A stretch of DNA of 7,812 nucleotides from Candidatus Altimarinota bacterium. GTDB taxonomy: Bacteria; Patescibacteriota; Gracilibacteria; JAHISY01. The stretch covers positions 1-7,812 of the forward strand of contig JAGLJE010000059.1 of assembly GCA_023142645.1 (NCBI GenBank). Reading direction: 5' to 3'. The position numbers and the translations under genes are program-made. How positions within the stretch are numbered: position 1 is the first letter of the stretch; the number at the start of each line of letters is the position of its first letter. Of the stretch, positions 1-5,525 are shown piece after piece. The notes below the pieces were generated by a model that saw nothing but the letters and a program-made list of their open reading frames with translations, had not been told where the DNA came from and ran no database searches.

Positions 1-263
1 GGCAGGTCAGGGTAAAAATAATTCTTCCGATCAAACTTCGAATGTTCGGGAATCTCGCAATCGAGTGCAAGTGCGGACTTCACTCCGAGCTCGAGCGCTT
101 TTTTGTTCGGCGCGGGCAAGCTTCCCGGCTGTCCTGTACATATCGGGCAAATCCGTGAATTCGGCTCTGCGCCAAAAGCGTCGTTATCGCAGCCGCAAAA
201 CATTTTTGTTTTGGTGGCGATTTGCGCGTGAATTTCGAGACCGATGATTGCCTCAAGTTGCAT
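1..263 (-). CDS. gatB: Asp/Glu-tRNA(Asn/Gln) amidotransferase subunit B, N-terminal part (cut by window edge)
   Basis: GatB is the subunit of the GatCAB amidotransferase that binds and activates misacylated Glu-tRNA(Gln) or Asp-tRNA(Asn), so that ammonia from GatA can convert it to the amide form. The minus strand from 263 down to base 1 encodes about 87 residues without a stop. They begin [15 protein letters not shown] and contain the family hallmarks: TKTKMFCGC, the second Cys pair in [22 protein letters not shown], and [12 protein letters not shown] at the window edge. The Cys residues match the zinc site of many GatB proteins. The start is well fixed: an in-frame TAA lies only four codons upstream, and no other start codon lies between. 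No Shine-Dalgarno sequence is present; a TAAAAT box lies six bases before the ATG. gatA and gatC are not directly upstream, where hicB lies instead, so gatB appears to be transcribed from its own promoter. Confidence 0.96.
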   Translation of the reverse strand, partial: MQLEAIIGLEIHAQIATKTKMFCGCDNDAFGAEPNSRICPICTGQPGSLPAPNKKALELGVKSALALDCEIPEHSKFDRKNYFYPDL

Positions 264-269
264 GCAGGG

Positions 270-278
270 ATTTTAGCA
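270..278 (-). promoter_or_regulatory. gatB promoter, extended -10, leaderless geometry
   Basis: The minus strand reads TGC-TAAAAT-CCCTGC-ATG. TAAAAT (270-275) is a -10 box and the preceding TGC (276-278) gives the TGn extension, which can replace a -35 element. No good -35 hexamer is seen at 16-18 bp. Seven bases past the box is the A of the gatB ATG, so the transcript is predicted to begin on the start codon. The in-frame stop TAA that bounds the gene is part of this same -10 box. This is inference from sequence; no transcription start is measured. Confidence 0.65.
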
Positions 279-362
279 AAATGTTTGAAATGGGAATGAA
301 CTTGTAAATTGAAATCTACTAGTCGAAAGCTCGGCGGTATTCAAAATTGCCGATATGCCAAT

Positions 363-695
363 TTAGCTAGAGGTGAGTGCTCGCGAGCGGAGAAATTTCG
401 AAACATCGTCAAACCCAGATTTTTTAGAGTTCTTTACAATTTTAATTTTTTCTTCGAGACTTACGCGAAAACGAATCGTGAGATCGTGCTTTGCCAAAAA
501 CTTTCGAGCGTTTTTGATGTATTCTGGTAAAAGTTGAATCGTTTCGGCTATGTCTTCATTCGCGAAGTCTTGATTTAAGCGAGCCTCACGGCAAATTAAT
601 TTCGTTGTGTCATCACCGTTATCAGTGAGCGAGTAGCCATATTGTTCTCCACCAAATACGATGGTGTGAGCGGTTTTTTTGGAGGGATGGGACAT
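363..695 (-). CDS. Putative HicB-like antitoxin with C-terminal ribbon-helix-helix domain
   Basis: This 110-residue protein lies directly downstream of the hicA-like gene, 27 bases after its stop and in the same frame. That is the usual hicA-hicB order. Residues 71-107 (DLTIRFRVSLEEK... through KFLRSRAL) look like a ribbon-helix-helix DNA-binding domain: an alternating beta strand, a helix, a Gly turn and a second helix. The N-terminal half (residues 10-65, with HTIVFGGEQYGYSLTDNG) could be a diverged HicB toxin-binding fold, but the classic HicB pattern is not clear. Its likely roles, neutralising the toxin and repressing the operon, are inferred from its position and the RHH domain. The ATG at 695 has no Shine-Dalgarno sequence. 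An in-frame ATT at 711-713 sits six bases after a TAAAAT, so the true start could be six codons earlier. Other RHH antitoxin families remain possible. Confidence 0.65.
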   Translation of the reverse strand: MSHPSKKTAHTIVFGGEQYGYSLTDNGDDTTKLICREARLNQDFANEDIAETIQLLPEYIKNARKFLAKHDLTIRFRVSLEEKIKIVKNSKKSGFDDVSKFLRSRALTSS

Positions 696-722
696 TTGGG
701 TGGGGTAAGTAATGTAGGAATT

Positions 723-968
723 TTATTTTGAGCTGGTGATTTTTTTGATAATTTTTGCAGCCTCTTTTTTGTAGATGTCTTTGCAGTCATTGCCATGAAC
801 CGGAATTGAGAGGTCGGCTGGAAGTGTCGTATTTTGGTAAATGTTGTGGCTATCACTAATCCTTTTGTGTTCATGTCCGAACCCGATAAGAATTTTGTGA
901 ATTTCCGGGTAGCGAAGGCTTTTTGGATTACGGAAAAACTTGGCGAGGTTCTTTTGGAACTTATTCAT
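723..968 (-). CDS. hicA: HicA-like toxin (mRNA interferase, dsRBD-like fold)
   Basis: The 81-residue product fits the small HicA toxins, which bind RNA through a dsRBD-like fold and cleave mRNA with a histidine. Seen here are RNPKSLRYPEIHKILIGFG (residues 13-31), the core RISDSHNIYQ with the candidate catalytic His41, then SIPVHGNDCKDIYKKEAAKI (residues 54-73), which matches the family's IPVH...-lysine-rich end. The usual Gly before Ser-His is Asp here (SDSH). The length is normal for HicA variants with an extended N-terminus. It is the first gene of a two-gene operon with the RHH protein downstream, and it has its own strong promoter ending about four bases from the ATG. There is no Shine-Dalgarno sequence. 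The family assignment is good; activity is inferred. Confidence 0.82.
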   Translation of the reverse strand: MNKFQKNLAKFFRNPKSLRYPEIHKILIGFGHEHKRISDSHNIYQNTTLPADLSIPVHGNDCKDIYKKEAAKIIKKITSSK

Positions 969-971
969 TTG

Positions 972-999
972 TGGCTACATTTTATTAAATCATGGCTAC
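972..999. repeat. Two direct repeats TGGCTAC flanking the hicA -10 box (candidate operator)
   Basis: TGGCTAC occurs at 972-978 and again at 993-999 on the plus strand (GTAGCCA on the transcribed side). The copies are 21 bp apart, two turns of the helix, so they face the same side of the DNA. One copy lies in the -35/-10 spacer and the other covers the predicted transcription start. RHH antitoxins such as the one encoded downstream often bind such paired sites to repress their own operon. The repeat is seen; the operator role is inferred. Confidence 0.5.
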
Positions 1000-1007
1000 G
1001 AAGTCAA
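979..1007 (-). promoter_or_regulatory. hicAB operon promoter
   Basis: On the minus strand, TTGACT (1002-1007) and TAAAAT (979-984) are separated by exactly 17 bp, each one mismatch from the sigma70 consensus hexamers. The predicted start, seven bases past the -10 box, is near 972, leaving a leader of about four bases before the hicA ATG. The region upstream (1008-1116) shows no other gene and no convincing terminator for the ligase gene that ends at 1117. Confidence 0.75.
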
Positions 1008-1116
1008 GCAAAAAAGTTTCTCAAAAAATATCGCGAAGACCTGCTGCATGAACGCGTAAAAAGAATTAGACCTATCAAATAATTAAGCGAATCAAGACAA
1101 CAATGACAGGGAAACT

Positions 1117-1974
1117 CTATTCCGCCACATTCTTACAAAACTCGATAATCTTCCCTGGAATATCCACCTTGCTCGCTTTCAACAAACCGTGAAATTCCAC
1201 GCCCGAATTCACTTCCACCACTTTCAGTCCCTCTTTCGTTTCAATCAAATCCACACCGAGCAACGCCGGTTTTTCACTCACCGCTTTTGCCGCAGCTTTA
1301 ACCAACTTTTCGAATTTCGGTGTAATTTCAAAATTCTCCACATCGGCACCTCGCGCGGTATTCGTAATCCAGTGCTCTGATTTTCTCTGCATCGCCGCTA
1401 CGACTTCGTCGCCGATTACCACTGCTCGAATGTCGCTTCCCGATTTTTTATCGATAAATTCCTGAATGTAAAAAATTTGCGAATGTGTAATCCCGCCCAA
1501 AACTTTTTTATGCTCCAAAATTGTTTCCGCCGCCTCGCGATTGTCGATTTTGCTCAACAATCGTCCCCAGCTTCCCACTACAGGTTTCATCACTACAGGG
1601 TAGCCCCATTTTTCGATCGTTTGCAGTGCAGCATCCGTGTCAAAGCAAACTTTGGTTTTTGGCGTTGGAACTTTTTTCTCCGCGAGATGAATTGAAGTTA
1701 AAAATTTATCTCCGCAAGTCGTAATCGTTTTAAAATCGTTCACTGCTTGTATTCCTCTCGCTTCGAGAAATTTCGCCAAATAAAAATTTTTCGTGTGGCT
1801 TATGCTTCGTAATAAAACTACATCACATTTGAGTAGCTGCGAATCTTCGTGTAAATCCAGTTCTAGTTCATTGTCTCGAATTTTCATTAGCTCGATTTCT
1901 TCATCTTCTTCAGCTGCAGCGAAAAGTGCTTTCTCCTCCGTTCGCGGGTGTGAGTAAAAAATTCCAAGCTTCAT
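1117..1974 (-). CDS. LysX/RimK-family ATP-grasp ligase (amino-acid or glutamate ligase)
   Basis: This 285-residue enzyme matches the LysX/ArgX branch of the RimK ATP-grasp superfamily over its whole length. In the best studied members it joins the amino group of alpha-aminoadipate or glutamate to the C-terminal Glu of the carrier LysW, protecting it for lysine or arginine synthesis. Visible motifs are TITTCGDKFLTS (83-94), YPVVMKPVVGSWGRLL (125-140, with Lys130 and the Gly-rich loop for ATP), FYIQEFI (168-174), SGSDIRAVVIGDEVVAA (178-194), SEHWITNTARGA (199-210), VDLIE (241-245) and VVEVNSGVEFHGL (252-264, with metal-ligand Glu254 and Asn256). No LysW gene or other lys/arg biosynthesis gene is in the window, so the substrate is open; a RimK-like protein-modifying role is possible. 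The start MKLGIFYSH is normal for the family. It is monocistronic on present evidence, with its own promoter and no Shine-Dalgarno sequence. Confidence 0.88.
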   Translation of the reverse strand: MKLGIFYSHPRTEEKALFAAAEEDEEIELMKIRDNELELDLHEDSQLLKCDVVLLRSISHTKNFYLAKFLEARGIQAVNDFKTITTCGDKFLTSIHLAEKKVPTPKTKVCFDTDAALQTIEKWGYPVVMKPVVGSWGRLLSKIDNREAAETILEHKKVLGGITHSQIFYIQEFIDKKSGSDIRAVVIGDEVVAAMQRKSEHWITNTARGADVENFEITPKFEKLVKAAAKAVSEKPALLGVDLIETKEGLKVVEVNSGVEFHGLLKASKVDIPGKIIEFCKNVAE

Positions 1975-1980
1975 AGGGAT

Positions 1981-2009
1981 ATTTTAAAAATAAAAGAGCT
2001 TTTAGTCAA
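1981..2009 (-). promoter_or_regulatory. Promoter of the LysX-like gene, leaderless geometry
   Basis: On the minus strand, TTGACT (2004-2009), a 17-bp spacer and TAAAAT (1981-1986) are followed by ATCCCT and the ATG at 1974. Seven bases past the -10 box is the A of the ATG, so no 5' leader is expected. The TGA stop codon of the upstream holA 3' part (2006-2008) lies inside the -35 hexamer. Both boxes match consensus at 5 of 6 positions. Confidence 0.75.
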
Positions 2010-2284
2010 CCGAAACCCACAATGAATTTTTCAAGTGCGAGTGCGAATTCCATCGGATTCGACGAAGAATAATTTAGCTTTCCCGTTTTCACTTCCACAT
2101 CGATTTCCAGCAATTTCGAATGAGCCGTGAGCAGTTCGGCTTCTGAAAAATTGCGGAGCTGACGGAGTGAATTCTGCACTACGAAGGGATGCAGTTTCAG
2201 TTCGCGCGCGATCTCAAAAGGCGGAAGATTGCGGCTCGCGAGTGCACTCAAGCTCAATAAAATCCGAAACTGTCGTGCAACCAT
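2006..2284 (-). CDS. holA: DNA polymerase III subunit delta, C-terminal part (split from N-terminal part by an in-frame stop)
   Basis: These 92 residues are the C-terminal (domain III, collar) part of the delta clamp-loader subunit. MVARQFRILLSLSAL, FEIARELKLHPFVVQNSLRQ, a helix ending LLTAHSKLLEIDVEVKTGKL and a terminal helix follow the family in order. It is in the same frame as the N-terminal ORF, separated by one TAA plus seven sense codons (NLIQIFF), so the full gene would span 2006-2959 and about 317 codons, normal for HolA. If translated alone, the ATG at 2284 is the natural start, but it has no Shine-Dalgarno sequence. Reinitiation after the stop 21 bases upstream, stop readthrough, or an internal promoter could each supply it. 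It may also be dead, or the stop may be a sequence error. The TGA at 2006-2008 overlaps the -35 of the next gene. Confidence 0.85.
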   Translation of the reverse strand: MVARQFRILLSLSALASRNLPPFEIARELKLHPFVVQNSLRQLRNFSEAELLTAHSKLLEIDVEVKTGKLNYSSSNPMEFALALEKFIVGFG

Positions 2285-2305
2285 GAAAAAAATTTGAATT
2301 AGATT

Positions 2306-2959
2306 TTATCCGCGATTCACGATGTCCCGCAAATCTGCGAGTGCGTTTCCGATTCGCCGTTCGCCAATTGCGTCCGTGAGACGAAAAACGGAAGTGTGTA
2401 AATTTGGATGTGTGAGCAGCTCGACATCCGCTTGCGTGATTTTCCGTCCATCAGCGAAAGTTTTGAGTTTTATGATTTCGTTCACTGCCGTTCCGCAGTC
2501 GCCGAGTGTGAAAGTCGCGAGTAGTTCCATTGCTGCCGGTTCGAGCTCCAAATTTTCCCGCGTGATTTCACTTGCGAGCCATTTTTTAAATTCCGCCGGT
2601 TTCGGTAACGGAAATTCTCTTGTCTTGCCGAATTTTTTAAAAGCCTTGAAAAGTTTTGTGCGTGCATCGGGTTTCTTTGCGGTGAAAATAAGAGTGCAGT
2701 GTTCGGGCAGATTTTCGATGAATTTCGCGAGAATATTCGCAGATTTTTTGAAATCAAAATCTCGAACTACAACTAATCTCACCTTTCCCAAAAACGGAGG
2801 AGTCTCGCCCGCGGAAATGATTTCACTCTCTCCAGCTTCCTGTGTATCTAAAATCGTGAGATTGAGATCACCCTCACTTTTTTTGAATTTCTCTACAATT
2901 CGCCGTATCTCTGCGCGGAGGAGATAGTTGTTTTCGCCGAAAAAAAGGAGGGCAGGCAT
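2306..2959 (-). CDS. holA: DNA polymerase III subunit delta, N-terminal AAA+ part (ends at a premature TAA)
   Basis: Delta is the wrench subunit of the clamp loader, which opens the beta sliding clamp at the replication fork. The 217 residues cover domains I and II. Seen are MPALLFFGENNYLLRAEI at the start, PPFLGKVRLVVVRDFDF (54-70), the strand CTLIFTAKKPD (88-98), FKKFGKTREFPLPK (107-120) with KKWL, then LGDCGTAVNEIIKLKTFADG (152-171), ITQADVELLT, and FRLTDAIGERRIGNALADLR (192-211). The protein then stops at TAA (2306-2308) after NRG, about 100 residues short of the family length. The missing C-terminal domain continues in the same frame. The gene begins 4 bases after the stop of the HD-GYP gene, without a Shine-Dalgarno sequence or an obvious promoter, so it is probably co-transcribed and translationally coupled with it. 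Confidence 0.9.
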   Translation of the reverse strand: MPALLFFGENNYLLRAEIRRIVEKFKKSEGDLNLTILDTQEAGESEIISAGETPPFLGKVRLVVVRDFDFKKSANILAKFIENLPEHCTLIFTAKKPDARTKLFKAFKKFGKTREFPLPKPAEFKKWLASEITRENLELEPAAMELLATFTLGDCGTAVNEIIKLKTFADGRKITQADVELLTHPNLHTSVFRLTDAIGERRIGNALADLRDIVNRG

Positions 2960-2963
2960 TGTT

Positions 2964-5339
2964 TTATTTTTTTGGGAATTTAGACTGAGGGGTGCGGATT
3001 CTTCCCGATTTCAAAAGTCTCACAAAAATTTTTGCGAGTTCAGGATCGAATTGTTTCCCGCTGCCGGTTTCGATTTCGCGGATTGCTTCTGCGCGGCTCA
3101 TTTGGTTACCGTAGCTCCTCCAAGTTACCATCGCATCATAAGAATCGGCAATCGCGAGGATGCGTGCTTCAAGCGGAATTTGTTTCCGCTTTTTACCGTC
3201 AGGATAGCCGGCACCGTCCCATCGTTCGTGATGGTGGCGGATTGCAAGAGCGGTTAGTTTCAAAAAGCGTACCGAAGAAACAATTTTTTGACCGATGATC
3301 GGATGTTTTTCTAATTCTTTTATCTCGCTCTCAGTGAGGGCGGTGCGTTTGTGGAGAATGCTCTGATCAATTACCACTTTTCCTACGTCGTGCAGCAATC
3401 CCGCATATCTCAAATTCGTAAGTTGATTTTCGTCTATCCCGATCTGTCTTCCTAGTTTTACCGCGTAGCTGGCCACTCGCACCGAATGTCCGCGAGTGTA
3501 AATGTCTTTTTCTTCGAGACTGGTGACGAGCGCAGAAATTAGTTCGAAATGGACGCGCTGTTCTTTTTCGCGGAGTTTGCGATTGGTTGCGATTTGATTC
3601 TCGAGAGAGTGCGAATATTCGCGGGATTTTTTAGTAGCGATAGTAATTTCTTCTTGAAGTTGGCGATTGAAGTTTTCGATTTGATTCATCGCGCGAGCTT
3701 TCACGATTCCGTTTTCGATCTGATCGCCGAGAGTGAGAAAAAAATCAAAATCACTTTTTCGAAAAGTTCGGTCCAGCTCGTATTCAGCTACTATCACCCC
3801 GATTACATGTTTCCGACCTACGAGCGGAACGAGCAGTGCTTTTTGGGTTCCGAATATTTTTATGAGTTCAGGAGAAATGGAATGTTCGCTGAGATTGAAA
3901 ACTTTACAACGTTGCATTACTCGCTCAAGCTGTTGGTTGAAACGCGAAAGAGTTTTAGGATTGCGGATTTTTTTAACGAGAGCAGTATTACTCGTTTGAG
4001 AATGAGCAGCTAGCTTGAGTTCGCCATCTTCGCCCCCTTTTAAATAAATTCTCACTTTTTTAAACTCAAGCTCTTTTTGCAGACTTTTAGCAATTTTTTT
4101 GAGAGTGGTTTTTTCGTTCGCGGAGGTGCGGAGGTGCTCAGAAATTTTATTGATCGCGGTGAGTTGTCGGATGTAATCGATCGCGAAAGTGCCCTGCTCC
4201 TCGATTTTTTGTAAATCAAGCCGGCGTTCGGTGAGCGGCATGATTCTTTCTCCTTCCTCGTCTGCGCAAATGAAGCGATTACGACCGGTGTGTTTCGCGT
4301 GGTAAAGCGCATCATCGGCGATTCGCACGAAATCGATTTCGGTTTTAATATTCGGATTAGGATAGGTGGTAGCGCCGATACTCACAGTTTGTTTTGTCGT
4401 CTTTTTAAACTTTTTTAAAATTGTCGTGAAGATTTTTTTGTGGACTTTATGGGGTTTATTCACCATCAAAAAAACAAATTCATCTCCTGCAAAGCGGGCA
4501 GCAAAAGTAATGTTGAGATCTTTTTTCAAGATTTCTCCAATTTTCTTGATTAATTGGTCGCCGGCTTCATGACCTTTGATGTCATTCATGTGTTTGAGAA
4601 AGTCAATATCGAGCATGGCGAGAGTGAGCGGTCGATGTTGTCTGGACTTCTTGAATTCCTCGCTCAAATACTTTTCGAAGTAGCGACGATTGGGAAGGTC
4701 ACTCAAAACATCGTAATTGGCAAAGTGTTCTAGCTCGGTGTTTCTCCTTTGGAGTTCGGCTGTGGCCTCAGCGACTTTCTTTTTCAGGTTGAGGTTTGCT
4801 TTTACGATTTTTTCATCAGCGATTACTCGATTGAGTACCAAAGCGATGTGATTTACAAACGGCATAATTTTTGTCTCCGTTTCTTTGAGGTTGATTGCTT
4901 TTAAAGAAATTGAGTTATCTACGGAAACTACACCTAGAAGCTGTTTTCCGGAAAGCATGGGAAATCCGACGGTATAAGGTGGTTTATGATCGCCAAAGAA
5001 TTTTTTTATCAACGGAGTTGTCGTGTTGAGATACGGTTTTTTCTTTTTCAAGTAGCGCATATAATTTTTTGGCAACATCTTGCTTTTCAAAGGAATATGG
5101 GCTTTCTGAAATTTTTCATCAGACATATAACTGCATTTGGATCCGTAATAAATTTCATTTTCTTGATCTACGAGCCAAATCCTAACTCGATCGAATCCGA
5201 GTCGTAAAAAGATACGAATCGTGAAGTCGAGTACATCTTTCTTGCTCCGCGCGGCACGGAGAACTTCACCGGTAGTTTTGAGGTCATGGAGAATCCCCCC
5301 TGTTGTTTTGTCGGAAACAGAATCAAAAAAAGCTTTCAC
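2964..5339 (-). CDS. GAF-GGDEF-GAF-HD-GYP protein, predicted c-di-GMP turnover enzyme
   Basis: This is a 791-residue soluble protein with no signal peptide or membrane segment. Domains in order are a GAF-like sensor (about 20-175), a short coiled coil (178-205), GGDEF (208-360), a second GAF (about 385-555), a long helix (555-600) and HD-GYP (600-785). The GGDEF domain has LDIDFLKHMNDIKGHEAGD (243-261) but reads AGDEF (284-288) in place of GGDEF, and the inhibitory RxxD site is replaced by LNIT (275-278). HD-GYP motifs are complete: GHSVRV (His618), LLHDVGK (His650, Asp651), KHPIIG (678-683), HHERWDGAGYP (703-713) and IADSYDAM (730-737). c-di-GMP hydrolysis is therefore well supported, while synthesis is uncertain; some AGDEF cyclases, such as Vibrio VCA0965, are active. 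The start is GTG, six bases after a TAAAAT box. It is the first gene of a unit with holA. Confidence 0.93.
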   Translation of the reverse strand: MKAFFDSVSDKTTGGILHDLKTTGEVLRAARSKKDVLDFTIRIFLRLGFDRVRIWLVDQENEIYYGSKCSYMSDEKFQKAHIPLKSKMLPKNYMRYLKKKKPYLNTTTPLIKKFFGDHKPPYTVGFPMLSGKQLLGVVSVDNSISLKAINLKETETKIMPFVNHIALVLNRVIADEKIVKANLNLKKKVAEATAELQRRNTELEHFANYDVLSDLPNRRYFEKYLSEEFKKSRQHRPLTLAMLDIDFLKHMNDIKGHEAGDQLIKKIGEILKKDLNITFAARFAGDEFVFLMVNKPHKVHKKIFTTILKKFKKTTKQTVSIGATTYPNPNIKTEIDFVRIADDALYHAKHTGRNRFICADEEGERIMPLTERRLDLQKIEEQGTFAIDYIRQLTAINKISEHLRTSANEKTTLKKIAKSLQKELEFKKVRIYLKGGEDGELKLAAHSQTSNTALVKKIRNPKTLSRFNQQLERVMQRCKVFNLSEHSISPELIKIFGTQKALLVPLVGRKHVIGVIVAEYELDRTFRKSDFDFFLTLGDQIENGIVKARAMNQIENFNRQLQEEITIATKKSREYSHSLENQIATNRKLREKEQRVHFELISALVTSLEEKDIYTRGHSVRVASYAVKLGRQIGIDENQLTNLRYAGLLHDVGKVVIDQSILHKRTALTESEIKELEKHPIIGQKIVSSVRFLKLTALAIRHHHERWDGAGYPDGKKRKQIPLEARILAIADSYDAMVTWRSYGNQMSRAEAIREIETGSGKQFDPELAKIFVRLLKSGRIRTPQSKFPKK

Positions 5340-5345
5340 ATCGTG

Positions 5346-5374
5346 ATTTTATGGTTTGCTGCTGATTGCGGCAA
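5346..5374 (-). promoter_or_regulatory. Promoter of the HD-GYP/holA unit, leaderless geometry
   Basis: The minus strand has TTGCCG (5369-5374, 4 of 6 matches to TTGACA), a 17-bp spacer, TAAAAT (5346-5351), CACGAT and then the GTG at 5339. Seven bases past the -10 box is the G of GTG, so the mRNA should be leaderless. The overlapping ATG at 5341 leads straight into TGA and is not used. The rest of the divergent region towards argS (5375-5490) shows no gene, hairpin or riboswitch I can recognise. Confidence 0.6.
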
Positions 5375-5513
5375 GAAAAAAATGGAAAGTGGAAGGTTGA
5401 AAATATTTCGTTCACCAACACTCAGAGTTGAATTAAAGTCGTCAATGATCAAAAGCCAATTATGTTCAAGGTGTGTCGCAAGCTGACAGAAAGCTTTTGT
5501 TTTGATTCTTCGC

Positions 5514-5519
5514 TAAAAT
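5514..5519 (+). promoter_or_regulatory. argS -10 element, leaderless geometry
   Basis: TAAAAT is followed by TCCAGC and the argS ATG at 5526, the same six-base distance as at three other genes here. The flanks resemble those at gatB: GCTAAAAT, then CC, one base, GC and ATG. No -35 hexamer fits at 16-18 bp; CTGACA at 5483-5488 is 25 bp away, which is too far. There is no TGn extension. The call rests on the repeated geometry. Confidence 0.55.
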
Positions 5520-5525
5520 TCCAGC

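Noticed and set aside
318..351. Possible hairpin (TCGGC with GCCGA) after hicB as a terminator
   Set aside because: A five-base stem with a loop of about 13 bases and no following T-run on the minus strand is too weak to call.
379..388. Perfect 10-bp palindrome GCTCGCGAGC in the 3' end of hicB
   Set aside because: It is inside coding sequence (Arg-Ser-Arg-Ala), short, not followed by a T-run and not repeated elsewhere in the window.
834..1082. 82-residue plus-strand ORF across hicA and its promoter
   Set aside because: It lies antisense to most of hicA and across its promoter, has no promoter or family resemblance of its own, and its basic C-terminal part is just the intergenic DNA read in one frame.
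2322..2927. 201-residue plus-strand ORF antisense to holA
   Set aside because: Its length comes from the codon bias of holA on the other strand. The Ser/Arg-rich composition and lack of any domain fit a shadow frame.
3549..4013. 154-residue plus-strand ORF antisense to the HD-GYP gene
   Set aside because: It lies fully within the well-supported GAF and linker coding sequence on the minus strand, with no recognisable motif.
5340..5525. T-box, riboswitch or attenuator upstream of argS
   Set aside because: No stem-loop with a T-run or T-box-like sequence was seen, and the predicted transcript starts at the argS ATG, leaving no leader to fold.
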